Assembly: GCA_005240145.1 (NCBI GenBank)
Contig: SBAS01000114.1
Span: 1-32,307, forward strand
From: Nitrosomonadales bacterium
GTDB lineage: Bacteria > Pseudomonadota > Gammaproteobacteria > Burkholderiales > SG8-39
Direction: 5' to 3'
Length of the DNA stretch: 32,307 nucleotides
Part shown: positions 9,325-16,808 of the stretch, one piece after another
How positions within the stretch are numbered: position 1 is the stretch's first letter
How the letters are laid out: each line of letters starts with the position of its first letter
Program-made: the position numbers and the translations under genes
The notes under the pieces: generated by a model
The model's database searches: none
The model's input: the letters and a program-made list of their open reading frames with translations, nothing else
Told to the model about the DNA's origin: nothing

Positions 9325-12008
9325 CGGAAATCTCCTGCTTTCAGCACCGATAGTTTCTTCGGGTCGATGTGCCGGCGCAGCGCGTCGCGTATCGCCGCGG
9401 GGGTAAGCGCCGCGAGGCGTTTCTCGAAGTCGATGTCCCAGGCAAAGGTGCGCCCGAGGTACAGGTAGCTCGCCAGGCGCCCGGCGATGCCGCTGTCGCG
9501 CGAGCGCGCGAGCTTGCGCGCCTCGATATAGCTCTTGATGGCGGCGTCGACCTCGGCGGCGGTGAAGCCCTGCTCGAGCGCACGCGCGAGTTCTTCGCGG
9601 ATCGCGTTTTCCACCCGCGCGCGGTTCTGCGGCGCATAGATCGCCGATAGCCCGAAGCTTCCAGCCGCATCCAGCTGCCCGGCGCTGAGGTAGCTGTAGG
9701 TGCTGTAGGACAGGCCTTCCTTTTCGCGCACGCGGACCTGCAGGCGCGCGCCGGAGTTGCCGCCGAGCAGGTAGTTGCCCAGGATCAGCGCCGGGAAATC
9801 CGGGTGGTCGTCGCGCAGCGGCAGGTTCAGGCCCGCGCGCAGCACCGCGTTCGCCTTGTCGGGCGTCGCCACCGCTTCTTCGAGCGCCGCGCGCTCGATG
9901 TGGCGGGCGGGAACGCGCGCGTAGGGTGCGGGGTTCTTCCAGCCGCCGAACAGTGCCTCGAGCAGCTGCGACAGCGCCTCGGGGTCGAAGTCCCCCACGG
10001 CGACGAACTGCGCGCCGGTGCCGCCGACCAGGTCCGTGTAGCAGCGCACCGCGTCCTCGAGCTTTGCGGCCTTGAGCTGCGCCACGCGCTCATCGATCGA
10101 TCCGGGATGGAGCCAGTGGCCGAGCGGGTAGGGATTGAGATGCAGCGCGAGCCGCTCGCCGGCGATCGCCGAGGGTTCGCCGCGCTGCGACTCGGCCCCG
10201 GTCAACGAGGCGCGCCTCAATTCCTCGAATTCGGCCGCGGGAAACGCGGGATGCTGCAGGACCTCGGCCACCAGGCGCAGGGTGCCGTCCAGCTGCGCGC
10301 GACGCACCTCGATCGAGGCGCCCTCGGTGCTGATGCCGACACCCGCCTTCAGCTTGTCGAAGGCATCGCGCAGCTCGGCGCGCGTGTGCTGGCGCGAGCC
10401 GCGCATGAGCATGCCGCCGGCAAGGCCGCAGGCGACGCCGCGGTCCATCTTGGATTTCTCGTCGCCCCAGTACAGCGAGAGCTGCGCGACCACCGTGCCG
10501 CCGCGCGTCTTCTTGGGCAACAGCGCGACCTTGATGCCGTTGGCGAGCGTGCGACGAATCACGCGCGCCTCGATATTCTGCGGCGTCGGGTCGAAGGTTT
10601 CGCCGGCGTCGACGCTCTCGCTGCCGCGGTAGGCGTCGAGCTCGGCGCGCAGGTCGGGCGCGGCCGGGATCGCCACGCGCTCGGGCTTCGTCGTCGGCAC
10701 GAACATGCCCAGCACGCGGTTGGCGGGCTTGAGATAGGTGTCCACGGCGCGCTGCACGTCGGCGGTGGTGACCTTGCGCATGCGGTCGCGGTACAGGTAG
10801 AAAAGTCGCCAGTCACCCATCGCGGCGAACTCGGGCAGGTAGCGCCACATCGAGGCCGAATCCAGCTGCATCTTCTCGATCTCGTTGAGCAGCGCGGTGC
10901 GGGCACGCTCGACTTCCGCGTCGGTGACGGGTTCGCGCGCGGCGCCTTCCAGCGCGGCGAGCAGGGCGTCGCGCGCCGGCTCGAGCGCGCCGTCCTTGGG
11001 CACCACGGCGCCGAAGCTGGCGTACCCCGGGTCGCGCAGCATGCGTTCGTAGCCCCAGGCGGAACTGGCGAGCCCCTTGTGCACCAGCGCGCGGTGCAGG
11101 CGCCCCGTGGCGGCGGTGCCGAACACCTGCGACATGACGTCCACCGCCGGATACGCTGGGTCGGAAGCGGCGGGGATGCGGTACATCGCCGACACGATCT
11201 GCACGTCGCCGGCGCGGCGCAGCGTCACCGCGCGTTCGCCATCCTGCGACGGTTCTTGCGTATACAGAGTGGGCAGCACGCGGGTGGGGCGGGGGATCGG
11301 GCCGAAGTGCTTGGCCACCAGCGCGAGCGCCTGCGCCTCGTCGAACCTGCCGCCGATGGTCACGAGCGCGTTGTCGGGCTGGTACCAGGTGCGGTAGAAG
11401 GCCTGCAAGCGCTCGATCGGCACCATCTCGATGTCGGAGCGCAGCCCGATGGTCGGGAAACCGTAATTGTGGGCGGCGAAGACGAGCCGCGTCATGCGCT
11501 GCGAGAGCACGCCGTGCGGGCTGTTCTCGCCCATCTCGAATTCGTTGCGCACCACCGACATTTCGCTGTCGAGGTCCGACTTGCGCACATGCGAATGGAT
11601 CATGCGGTCGGCTTCCATGCCGAGCGCCCAATCGAGGTTCTCCGCGCCGGGGGCGAAAGTCTCGAAGTAGGTGGTGCGGTCGTTGGACGTGGTGCCGTTG
11701 TAGCGCGCGCCGCGTTTCGTCAGTTCCGCCTTGATGTCGCCCAGGCGCGGCGTGCCCTTGAACAGCATGTGCTCGAGCAGGTGCGCCATGCCCTTCTCGC
11801 CGTAGCCCTCGTGGCGCGAGCCGACGAAGTAGGTGATGTGCACGCCCACCGTGCTCGCGCCGGCGTCGGGGACGGTGAGGATGCGCAGGCCGTTGGCGAG
11901 GCGGTACTCGGTGACGCCCTCGATGCTGACGGTCTTGCGCGGCGCCTCCGCACCCGCGGCGAAGGCGCAGAACAGCAAGGCAAAACACAGCAAACGGCGC
12001 AGATTCAT
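9321..12008 (-). CDS. Two-domain M16 family zinc metallopeptidase (insulinase/pitrilysin type), secreted
   Basis: This is an 895-residue protein with a signal peptide ([22 protein letters not shown]), so it probably acts in the periplasm. The N-terminal M16 unit has the inverted zinc motif HLLEH (His76, Glu79, His80) and the downstream zinc ligand in [10 protein letters not shown] (Glu156). The C-terminal half repeats the fold but lacks the motif ([10 protein letters not shown] occupies that region), as expected for the inactive partner half that closes the cage. The family degrades peptides. I start at the ATG at 12008, which gives a clean signal peptide; an upstream in-frame start at 12053 would overlap azlD and spoil it. 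It starts 10 bases after azlD, so it may be in that operon. Confidence 0.93.
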   Translation of the reverse strand: MNLRRLLCFALLFCAFAAGAEAPRKTVSIEGVTEYRLANGLRILTVPDAGASTVGVHITYFVGSRHEGYGEKGMAHLLEHMLFKGTPRLGDIKAELTKRGARYNGTTSNDRTTYFETFAPGAENLDWALGMEADRMIHSHVRKSDLDSEMSVVRNEFEMGENSPHGVLSQRMTRLVFAAHNYGFPTIGLRSDIEMVPIERLQAFYRTWYQPDNALVTIGGRFDEAQALALVAKHFGPIPRPTRVLPTLYTQEPSQDGERAVTLRRAGDVQIVSAMYRIPAASDPAYPAVDVMSQVFGTAATGRLHRALVHKGLASSAWGYERMLRDPGYASFGAVVPKDGALEPARDALLAALEGAAREPVTDAEVERARTALLNEIEKMQLDSASMWRYLPEFAAMGDWRLFYLYRDRMRKVTTADVQRAVDTYLKPANRVLGMFVPTTKPERVAIPAAPDLRAELDAYRGSESVDAGETFDPTPQNIEARVIRRTLANGIKVALLPKKTRGGTVVAQLSLYWGDEKSKMDRGVACGLAGGMLMRGSRQHTRAELRDAFDKLKAGVGISTEGASIEVRRAQLDGTLRLVAEVLQHPAFPAAEFEELRRASLTGAESQRGEPSAIAGERLALHLNPYPLGHWLHPGSIDERVAQLKAAKLEDAVRCYTDLVGGTGAQFVAVGDFDPEALSQLLEALFGGWKNPAPYARVPARHIERAALEEAVATPDKANAVLRAGLNLPLRDDHPDFPALILGNYLLGGNSGARLQVRVREKEGLSYSTYSYLSAGQLDAAGSFGLSAIYAPQNRARVENAIREELARALEQGFTAAEVDAAIKSYIEARKLARSRDSGIAGRLASYLYLGRTFAWDIDFEKRLAALTPAAIRDALRRHIDPKKLSVLKAGDFR

Positions 12009-12018
12009 CGGTTCATTT

Positions 12019-12333
12019 TCAGAACAGTTGGTCGAAAACGTGCAAAGCGACAAGGCCTGCGGCGATCGTAACGAAGGTACCGCGGAAACGCCACGCCACC
12101 GCGATCGCCACGATGCCCGCGAGCAGGCGTTCGTTGCCCGGGGCGAGGCTTAAGACACCCTTTTGCAGCATCAGTTCCGGCGCCCAGATCGCCGTCAGCA
12201 CCGCGGCCGGCACGTACTGCAGGGCGCGGCGCAGCAGCACGGGCAGTTTGACGTGGTCCGGCAGGAGCAGGAACGAGGCGCGCTGGCCGAAGGTCGCCAC
12301 GCTCATGCCGAGAATAACGAGCCAAAGACTCAT
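12019..12333 (-). CDS. azlD: AzlD family branched-chain amino acid exporter, small subunit
   Basis: This 104-residue protein has three to four membrane helices and matches the AzlD (YgaH-like) family: a MSLWLVILGMSVATFGQRASFLLL start, a RRALQYVPAAVLTAIWAPELML segment and VAIAVAWRFRGTF near the end. With AzlC it forms a two-component exporter of branched-chain or related amino acids in the inner membrane. Its start overlaps the azlC stop by 4 bases (12330-12333), typical for this pair and suggestive of translational coupling. Confidence 0.92.
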   Translation of the reverse strand: MSLWLVILGMSVATFGQRASFLLLPDHVKLPVLLRRALQYVPAAVLTAIWAPELMLQKGVLSLAPGNERLLAGIVAIAVAWRFRGTFVTIAAGLVALHVFDQLF

Positions 12334-13028
12334 TTTTTCTCTATCTTTACGAAGCTTTCAAATAAAACCCCGGCAGCGATCCCCGCGATCGCGGCGAGCG
12401 CGAGCCCCAGGCGCAGCGGCAGGCCGTGCGCGAGCACCGCGGTGAGGCCGGCGCTTGCCGCCGCGATGACCATGAACCTGTCGCGCAGCAGCGGAATGGA
12501 CATGGCGATGAAAGCGAGCGGGGCGGCGAAATCGAGCTTCCACGCCGCGGGCAGCTGGTTGCCCAGCAGCAGGCCCGCGGCGACGGTCGATTGCCAGCAG
12601 ATCCAGACCGGGACCGCGATGCCGACGAAATATTCGAACTTGCCGGGATCCCCGGGACGCGTGCCGAAGCGCTGCAGGAAGAGCGCGTAGGGGTTGTCCA
12701 CCAGCGCGTACGAGACGATCAGCCGGCGCGCGAGCGGTTCGCCGGCGAAATACGGGCGGATCGAGGCGCTGTACATGAAGAGGCGCAGGTTGACGACGAA
12801 AGCCGCCAGCACGATCACCAGCGCCGGCGCGCCCTCGGCGATCAACTGGACTGCGGCGAGCATCGCGGCGCCGGCGTAGACCAGCACCGACATCGCCATC
12901 GCTTCGAGCGGGGAGATACCGGCAGCGGCCATCGCCACGCCCGTGACGAGGCCGAAGGGCACGATCGCGATCAGCAGCGACAGGCCCGCGCGCAGACCTG
13001 CCTGGAATTCAGTTCGTGCGCGCGGCAA
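12330..13028 (-). CDS. azlC: AzlC family branched-chain amino acid exporter, large subunit
   Basis: This is a 232-residue inner-membrane protein with several hydrophobic segments. The family signature regions are present: GLVTGVAMAAAGISPLEAMAMSVLVYAGAAMLAAVQL, the NLRLFMYSASI loop and the DNPYALF segment. It works with AzlD. The only good start is TTG at 13028, with AGGGA closely upstream; no ATG or GTG lies before the first membrane helix. The gene begins 18 bases after the stop of the Cys-rich secreted protein. The substrate here is inferred from the family only. Confidence 0.9.
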   Translation of the reverse strand: MPRARTEFQAGLRAGLSLLIAIVPFGLVTGVAMAAAGISPLEAMAMSVLVYAGAAMLAAVQLIAEGAPALVIVLAAFVVNLRLFMYSASIRPYFAGEPLARRLIVSYALVDNPYALFLQRFGTRPGDPGKFEYFVGIAVPVWICWQSTVAAGLLLGNQLPAAWKLDFAAPLAFIAMSIPLLRDRFMVIAAASAGLTAVLAHGLPLRLGLALAAIAGIAAGVLFESFVKIEKK

Positions 13029-13046
13029 TTTCCCTGCTTACCCCTT

Positions 13047-13415
13047 CTAGGCGGGCTTGTGGTGGCCGGACTTGCCGCGCTGCTCGTGCAGGCACTTGCC
13101 GAGCTCTTCGCCGCGCTTGCCGGTACAGGCTTCGTATGCCTTCTGGCGCTCGTCCATGCGCTTGCTCATCCGCTCGTGGCGCTCTTTCGCGTGCTCCCGG
13201 CACTTGGCCTGGTCCGGCGCCTTGGCGCACATCGACCCGGTCATGCAGGCGCGCCGGTCCGGTTTGCCCTTGCAGGCCTCGTGCGCGGCCTTCATGCGTT
13301 CGTGCATTTCCTTGCGATGTTCGCCCTTGCCCTCCGCGGGCGGGGTTTGCGCGTGGGCCACCATGGTCGCGAGCGAGAAACAGGCTGCTGCAAGAGCGGG
13401 TACGAATCGGTTCAT
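13047..13415 (-). CDS. Small secreted Cys/His/Lys-rich protein, function unknown
   Basis: I do not recognise a named family. The 122-residue protein has a signal peptide (MNRFVPALAAACFSLATMVAHA, cut before QTPPA). The mature part is highly charged, with repeated HER/HRK/EHAK patterns and six cysteines in two similar frames: EACKGKPDRRAC and EACTGKRGEELGKC, plus SMC and AKC between them. The paired cysteines suggest disulfides in the periplasm; the His and Cys content could bind metal (inference). A good GGAG precedes the ATG. The leader has a small inverted repeat (CCAGT/ACTGG, 13428-13444) beside the Shine-Dalgarno. Four 10-nt spaced repeats lie upstream, so regulation by a response regulator is plausible. 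azlC follows after 18 bases. Confidence 0.8.
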   Translation of the reverse strand: MNRFVPALAAACFSLATMVAHAQTPPAEGKGEHRKEMHERMKAAHEACKGKPDRRACMTGSMCAKAPDQAKCREHAKERHERMSKRMDERQKAYEACTGKRGEELGKCLHEQRGKSGHHKPA

Positions 13416-13464
13416 CTCGGTCTCCTACCAGTTGAGTTGACTGGAGAAGGCTACCGGCCCGCCT

Positions 13465-13498
13465 TGTAGCAGGCTGTGAGCATTTGTATCAGTCTGTA
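13465..13498 (-). promoter_or_regulatory. Four direct repeats with exact 10-nt spacing, likely regulator binding site
   Basis: On the plus strand TGTA, TGTG, TGTA and TGTA begin at 13465, 13475, 13485 and 13495. On the gene strand this reads as TACA-N6-TACA-N6-CACA-N6-TACA. Repeats spaced by one helical turn are typical of tandem binding by OmpR/PhoB-type response regulators. The array occupies the 86-base gap between the peroxiredoxin stop and the start of the Cys-rich secreted protein and so most likely controls that gene and perhaps azlCD. The regulator is not identified. Confidence 0.5.
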
Positions 13499-13501
13499 AC
13501 G

Positions 13502-14008
13502 CTAGGCCTGCTTCAGCATCGTGGCGCCGTCCGAAACCTCGAATTTGCCCGGTCCTTCGATGTTGACCGACGTGATCTTGCCGTCGTCCACCAGCATCGA
13601 GAAGCGCTGCATGCGCAGGCCCATGCCGCGGGCGTTGAGGTCCAGGCCCAGGCCCAGCGCCTTCGTCCAGGCCGCGCTGCCGTCGCCGAGGAAGCGGATC
13701 TTGCCGATCGCCTTGAAATCGCGGCCCCAGTGCGCCATCACGAAAGCGTCGTTGGTGGCGATGCACCACACCTCGCTCACGCCCTTGGCCTTCAGCTTGT
13801 CGAGGTTCTCGAGGTAGCTCGGCACGTGCTTGGCCGAACAAGTCGGCGTATACGCCCCCGGCAATCCGAAAATCGCGACCTTCTTGCCCTTGGTCGCCTC
13901 GATCACATCGACTTCCTTCGGCGCCATCGCGCATTGCGTGCCTGATTCAAATTCGGTGGTTTCCATCAGCTTGCCCTCGGGCAGCAGATCGCCGGCCTTG
14001 ATCGTCAT
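13502..14008 (-). CDS. Peroxiredoxin, Prx5 type
   Basis: This is a 168-residue thiol peroxidase that reduces hydrogen peroxide and organic hydroperoxides in the cytosol. The Prx5-family active site GLPGAYTPTCSAKHVPSY is intact, with peroxidatic Cys57 and Thr54. A second cysteine, Cys82 in EVWCIATND, is at the position conserved in this family. The rest (HWGRDF, FLGDGSAAWTKALGL, RMQRFSMLVDDG) matches the same group. No glutaredoxin domain is fused, so an external thiol donor is needed. A strong GAGGAGA Shine-Dalgarno precedes the ATG. It is upstream of the Cys-rich gene but separated by the repeat array. Confidence 0.95.
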   Translation of the reverse strand: MTIKAGDLLPEGKLMETTEFESGTQCAMAPKEVDVIEATKGKKVAIFGLPGAYTPTCSAKHVPSYLENLDKLKAKGVSEVWCIATNDAFVMAHWGRDFKAIGKIRFLGDGSAAWTKALGLGLDLNARGMGLRMQRFSMLVDDGKITSVNIEGPGKFEVSDGATMLKQA

Positions 14009-14064
14009 GATTCCTTCTCCTCAATAGGGTTCTTGCGGGGGAAACGGATGATACCGCAGCCACG

Positions 14065-14484
14065 TCATGCTCCATGCTTTCGCCAGAATGCCGCGGGCGA
14101 AATGATGGTTGGATATTGCTTGCCCAGAGTAAGCAGGTCGTCGTCGCCAGTGATGAGATAGTCGGCTTTGGAGGCGAGGAGGGTGCCGAGCACGAGGAGG
14201 TCGCCGGAGTCGCGCACGGCTGCTTGCGGCAATGCTGCGGGTTCGACCATTTGTGCCAGAAGGGCGAGGAGTTCGACTTCTTCCTTGAATTTCTGCGGCT
14301 CCCAGTTCAGGCGGTGGTTCATGCGCGGCAGAATGCGCGAGAGTTCTCCAACGATGTGGTTGGAGAGGACGACAACCACCGCGCCGCGCTTCCAGGCCCC
14401 GAGAATTTTGCCCGGCGTGCCGGCCGGATATGCGATACCTGATACGAGGACGTTCGTATCCAGCACCACCCGCAGGGTGGGCAA
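14065..14484 (-). CDS. PIN-domain toxin (putative ribonuclease)
   Basis: This is a 139-residue PIN-domain protein of the toxin-antitoxin type. The acidic metal-binding residues are visible: Asp9 in VVLDTNVLVSG, Glu47 in VGELSRIL, Asp92/Asp95 in RDSGDLLVLG and Asp114 in LITGDDDLL. Such toxins cleave RNA. The frame starts with TTG 3 bases after the antitoxin TGA (TGAGCCTTG), so translation is probably coupled and toxin output kept low; a later GTG at codon 6 would be too close to Asp9. The pair is placed next to an AT-richer accessory patch. The target RNA cannot be told from sequence. Confidence 0.9.
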   Translation of the reverse strand: MPTLRVVLDTNVLVSGIAYPAGTPGKILGAWKRGAVVVVLSNHIVGELSRILPRMNHRLNWEPQKFKEEVELLALLAQMVEPAALPQAAVRDSGDLLVLGTLLASKADYLITGDDDLLTLGKQYPTIISPAAFWRKHGA

Positions 14485-14487
14485 GGC

Positions 14488-14790
14488 TCAGGCCTTCTTC
14501 TTCTTCCGGCGTTCGGCGTTCATTTCGGCGCGTACTTCTTTAGTGATGCGCATAATTTCGGCCATGCCTTCCTCCTCTGGGACGTTGGCATAGGCTGCGG
14601 CAATCTGGGCGGAGAGTTCGTCAAAGCGCTCCCGCATCTGCCTGATGCGGTCGAAAAGCTCAGCGTCAATCAGGGCCGCAACCGGCTTGCCATCCTTAGT
14701 GATGACAATGCTGTCTTTGCGGAGTTGGACCTGGTTAAGCATTTCGCCGAGGTTCTGGCGGAAGGCGACGGCGGTGGTTTCGGTGATCAT
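14488..14790 (-). CDS. Phd/YefM-type antitoxin
   Basis: This is a 100-residue antitoxin. The N-terminal DNA-binding Phd/YefM fold shows AVAFRQNLGEMLNQVQLRKDSIVITKDGKPVAALIDAELFDRI. The C-terminal half is helical and ends in a Lys run (RRKKKKA), the part expected to wrap the toxin. I chose the ATG at 14790 because AGGAG lies just upstream and because a longer frame to 14841 would run through the promoter and operator. It is expected to repress its own promoter through the symmetric site at 14808-14829. Confidence 0.88.
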   Translation of the reverse strand: MITETTAVAFRQNLGEMLNQVQLRKDSIVITKDGKPVAALIDAELFDRIRQMRERFDELSAQIAAAYANVPEEEGMAEIMRITKEVRAEMNAERRKKKKA

Positions 14791-14807
14791 GGGGTGGCTC
14801 CTTGACG

Positions 14808-14829
14808 GATCATGCTGATCATTATGATC
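14808..14829. promoter_or_regulatory. Symmetric operator of the toxin-antitoxin operon
   Basis: GATCAT-gc-TGATCA-tt-ATGATC is an almost perfect palindrome centred on TGATCA at 14816-14821, with outer arms at 14808-14813 and 14824-14829. It begins 18 bases upstream of the antitoxin ATG and covers the -10 box. This is the usual layout for autoregulation by Phd/YefM antitoxins; binding itself is inferred. Confidence 0.6.
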
Positions 14830-14848
14830 GTACTGGTCCACAGGTCAA
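14821..14848 (-). promoter_or_regulatory. Sigma70-type promoter of the toxin-antitoxin operon
   Basis: On the minus strand TTGACC (14848-14843) is followed after 16 bases by CATAAT (14826-14821). The -10 lies inside the operator palindrome, so a bound repressor would block polymerase. Confidence 0.6.
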
Positions 14849-14992
14849 TGGTCAGGTGCCAAAGCGAATATTAGTTCTGCAATCAATGGCTTGAATTGAT
14901 CGCCGAACCTCGAAACCTTTCTGGGTCCTGCTCTTGCCACTACACACCTCCGGACTGTTAGACCATGGTGTCAACTCTTTCGGGGGAACTTT

Positions 14993-15021
14993 GGCGTCGG
15001 TCAACAACGCGCTGTTAGAGC
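14993..15021 (-). repeat. attC-like half site (R''-L'')
   Basis: On the minus strand this begins GCTCTAACA, continues with CGTTG and ends in CCGACGCC, resembling the left half of attC sites of class 1-type cassettes. GCTCTAAC is exactly complementary to GTTAGAGC at the start of the same putative cassette, as expected for a circularised cassette. The matching right half (L'-R') is not found downstream, so the site would be incomplete. Confidence 0.4.
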
Positions 15022-15024
15022 GCC

Positions 15025-15060
15025 TTGCGCAAAACCCGTGGCTTCGGGTTTCGCTCGCAA
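15025..15060. repeat. Bulged hairpin after the small ORF
   Basis: TTGCG (15025-15029) pairs with CGCAA (15056-15060) and AAACCCG (15032-15038) with CGGGTTT (15045-15051), leaving a 6-base loop and an asymmetric internal loop. It lies just downstream of the small ORF on the minus strand. It may be a transcript end or part of the recombination site; there is no T tract. Confidence 0.4.
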
Positions 15061-15081
15061 CATGCGGCGTTATCCGAGCTG

Positions 15082-15351
15082 TCACGAGATCAGATCCCGC
15101 AATTTCTCGACAATCGTGCGCTCCGACGGTCTAATGCAATAGCAGTCAGCAGGATATCTGTGCTCGCCAGATGCCGCTTCATGTCCAATTGCCCTTACGC
15201 GGTATGTCAAGCCATACGGCGCATATTGGGCCTTGCATCCATCGCGGAATAAAGAATCGGACATGTGCAAGATCGTTACTGTAGGAACTGCGAGAACGAG
15301 CAGGCTCACGCCGATTGCAAATCGAGTTTTCCAGGCGTCGCTCACGTTCAA
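15082..15351 (-). CDS. Small hypothetical membrane protein, cassette-borne ORF
   Basis: I do not recognise this 89-residue protein. It has one predicted membrane segment near the N-terminus (FAIGVSLLVLAVPTVTILHM), then a probably exported part with three cysteines (RDGCKAQYAPYG, DCYCIRPSE). The start is TTG 1 base after the GTTAGAGCGC core-like motif; a GTG two codons later is an alternative. Codon use is less GC-biased than in flanking genes, which fits acquired DNA. A plus-strand frame at 15025-15252 overlaps it but gives an Arg-rich product with no domain, so I prefer the minus-strand frame. Confidence 0.45.
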   Translation of the reverse strand: MNVSDAWKTRFAIGVSLLVLAVPTVTILHMSDSLFRDGCKAQYAPYGLTYRVRAIGHEAASGEHRYPADCYCIRPSERTIVEKLRDLIS

Positions 15352-15419
15352 GCGCTCTAACTTAATGTTTATCCAGCACGGCCGGAATGCTAAAAGTATC
15401 TACTAGTAGTCGCAAGTTG

Positions 15420-15463
15420 CTACCGATAGAAAATGGTTTATGCCGCCAGGTGCCTAGCGGTAG
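15420..15463. repeat. Inverted repeat downstream of the MFS gene
   Basis: CTACCGATAG (15420-15429) and CTAGCGGTAG (15454-15463) are inverted copies with one mismatch, 24 bases apart, just after the stop of the MFS gene on the minus strand. It could form a transcript-end hairpin; no T run follows. Confidence 0.3.
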
Positions 15464-15473
15464 ATTCTTTGCG

Positions 15474-16769
15474 CTAGCTCGATTGAAGCGCCGCGCGTCG
15501 CCCGCGCTCGACGTCGATGCCGATGAGTAGAACTAAACCGACGACGAAGTAAACGCCGACGGAGAGGATGCCGAGGCGGTGGTTGCCTTCGAAGATCCAG
15601 GTGACGGCGCCGTAGGTGAGGGGGCCGAAGATGGAAGCGGCCTTCACGGCGAGGCCCCAGAGGCCGAAGAATTCGGCGTTGCGATCGGGGGGCGAGAGGT
15701 AGCCGACGATCGCTCGTCCTGCTGCTTGTGATGCGCCCATGCACAGGCCGGCGAGGTTCGCGGCGACCCAGAAGAGCATTTTGCCTTCGGCGAGGTAGGC
15801 GAGGGCGATCATGATGATCCAGCCGATGAGGACGAGCGTCATCGATTTGACGTGGCCGATGGCGTCCTGCAGGTAGCCGAAGCTGAAGGCGCCGATGGCG
15901 GCGGTGATGTTGACGACGAGGATGAGGATGATGGTGTCGACGAAGGTGAATTTCATCGCTTCGGTGGCGTAGATCGCGGCGAGGGCGATCACGGCCTGGA
16001 TGCCCGCTTGGTAGAAGAGTATGCAGACGAGGAAGCGGCGCAGGTCCTGGAAGCGCGCGGCCTGCCGCAGGGTCTGTATCACGCGCTGCCACGGACGTGC
16101 GAGCTCTCGGTGCGGCCGCGCGCGCTCCTTGAGGAAGAGGAACGTGGGCGTCGCGCAGAGCGCGAACACGACCGCGGTGATCAGCATCGTCACGGGCACG
16201 AATTGGGCGCCGGTCTGGCCCTGCTTTTCGACCGTGAGGATGTAGGCGAGCGAGATGCCTAGCGACACCAGGCCCCCGAGATAGCCGAAAGCCCAACCCC
16301 AGCCCGAAACGCGGCCGATGGCTTTCGAGTCGGCGAGTTCAGTGAGGAAAGCGGCGATGAGGTTCTCGCCGGTGGCGAAGAAGAAGTTGGAGAGAACGAT
16401 GAGCGCGATGGCGAGCGCCACGGTGCCCGGGCCGGTGAAGTAAAGCGCTGCGGTGAACACAACGCAACCCACCGTCGCGTAAAGCAGCAGGCGCTTCTTG
16501 GCGGCGTGCGCGTCGGCCCAGGCGCCGACCAGCGGCGCGCTGAGCAGGACGGCGAGATACGAGGCCGACAGCGCCGCAGTCCAGGCGAAGGTCGCCCAGG
16601 GCGCCTTGCCGGCCACGCCGGCGACAAAGAATGCGCTGAACACGGCGGTGATGACCACCGTGGTGTAGCCCGAGTTGGCGAAGTCGTACATGCTCCAGGC
16701 CCAGACTTCGCGCAGGCTGACGTCCTGTGCAAGAGAGCGAGATTTCGACCTCGGCGTGGCGGTGTTCAC
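15474..16769 (-). CDS. MFS transporter, UMF1 (Atg22-like) family
   Basis: This is a 431-residue inner-membrane transporter with about 12 hydrophobic segments. The N-terminal WSMYDFANSGYTTVVITAVFSAFFV is the hallmark of the UMF1 family related to yeast Atg22, followed by the loop PLVGAWADAHAAKKRLL. A second half begins around residue 235. The substrate is unknown for bacterial members; the yeast relative exports amino acids from the vacuole. The frame starts with GTG at 16769 with a poor Shine-Dalgarno; no later start precedes the first signature helix. It is divergent from the GspE-like gene with 39 bases between the starts. Confidence 0.9.
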   Translation of the reverse strand: MNTATPRSKSRSLAQDVSLREVWAWSMYDFANSGYTTVVITAVFSAFFVAGVAGKAPWATFAWTAALSASYLAVLLSAPLVGAWADAHAAKKRLLLYATVGCVVFTAALYFTGPGTVALAIALIVLSNFFFATGENLIAAFLTELADSKAIGRVSGWGWAFGYLGGLVSLGISLAYILTVEKQGQTGAQFVPVTMLITAVVFALCATPTFLFLKERARPHRELARPWQRVIQTLRQAARFQDLRRFLVCILFYQAGIQAVIALAAIYATEAMKFTFVDTIILILVVNITAAIGAFSFGYLQDAIGHVKSMTLVLIGWIIMIALAYLAEGKMLFWVAANLAGLCMGASQAAGRAIVGYLSPPDRNAEFFGLWGLAVKAASIFGPLTYGAVTWIFEGNHRLGILSVGVYFVVGLVLLIGIDVERGRRAALQSS

Positions 16770-16793
16770 AGGGTGAGTGTAGCCCCGCTAGGG

Positions 16794-16799
16794 CATAAT
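16794..16799 (+). promoter_or_regulatory. Possible -10 box of the GspE-like gene with a very short leader
   Basis: CATAAT ends 9 bases before the ATG at 16809. No Shine-Dalgarno and no clear -35 are seen. The arrangement repeats at 8387 and 30480. Confidence 0.3.
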
Positions 16800-16808
16800 C
16801 GCAGGCCT

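Larger units (their letters stand above)
14957..15361 (-). other. Possible decayed integron gene cassette
   Basis: The 630-base patch between the toxin-antitoxin promoter and the MFS gene is AT-richer than its surroundings. Read on the minus strand, it starts with GTTAGAGCGC (15361-15352), a core-site type motif. A small ORF starts 1 base later, and after it come GCTCTAAC (15021-15014) and CCGACGCC (15000-14993). This order (GTTRRRY boundary, short leader, single ORF, complementary RYYYAAC-type site, L''-like CCGACGCC) is that of a gene cassette. The right half of the expected attC is missing. Another GTCTAAC lies at 14963-14957. No integrase gene is present. From 15362 to 15473 I see only a CTACTAGTAG palindrome (15400-15409) and the inverted repeat listed separately. 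Confidence 0.4.

Noticed and set aside
12009-12053. Upstream start of the M16 peptidase
   Set aside because: It would overlap azlD and put polar residues before the signal peptide; ATG at 12008 is cleaner.
9804-12071. Long plus-strand ORF of 755 codons over the M16 gene
   Set aside because: Shadow frame with Arg/Ala/Gly/His-rich composition and no domain; the M16 gene is certain.
14852-15085. Minus-strand ORF of 77 codons between the small cassette ORF and the toxin-antitoxin promoter
   Set aside because: No domain, no membrane helix, crosses the attC-like site and hairpin; probably chance.
15025-15252. Plus-strand ORF of 75 codons inside the cassette-like element
   Set aside because: Arg-rich with no recognisable feature and antisense to a more plausible membrane-protein ORF.
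14850-15473. Complete integron with integrase
   Set aside because: No tyrosine recombinase frame exists in the window; only a cassette-like remnant can be supported.
16506-16808. N-terminal extension of the GspE-like protein
   Set aside because: It lies over the divergent MFS gene, is Arg/Gly-rich as expected for antisense of GC-rich coding DNA, and the ATG at 16809 gives normal family length.
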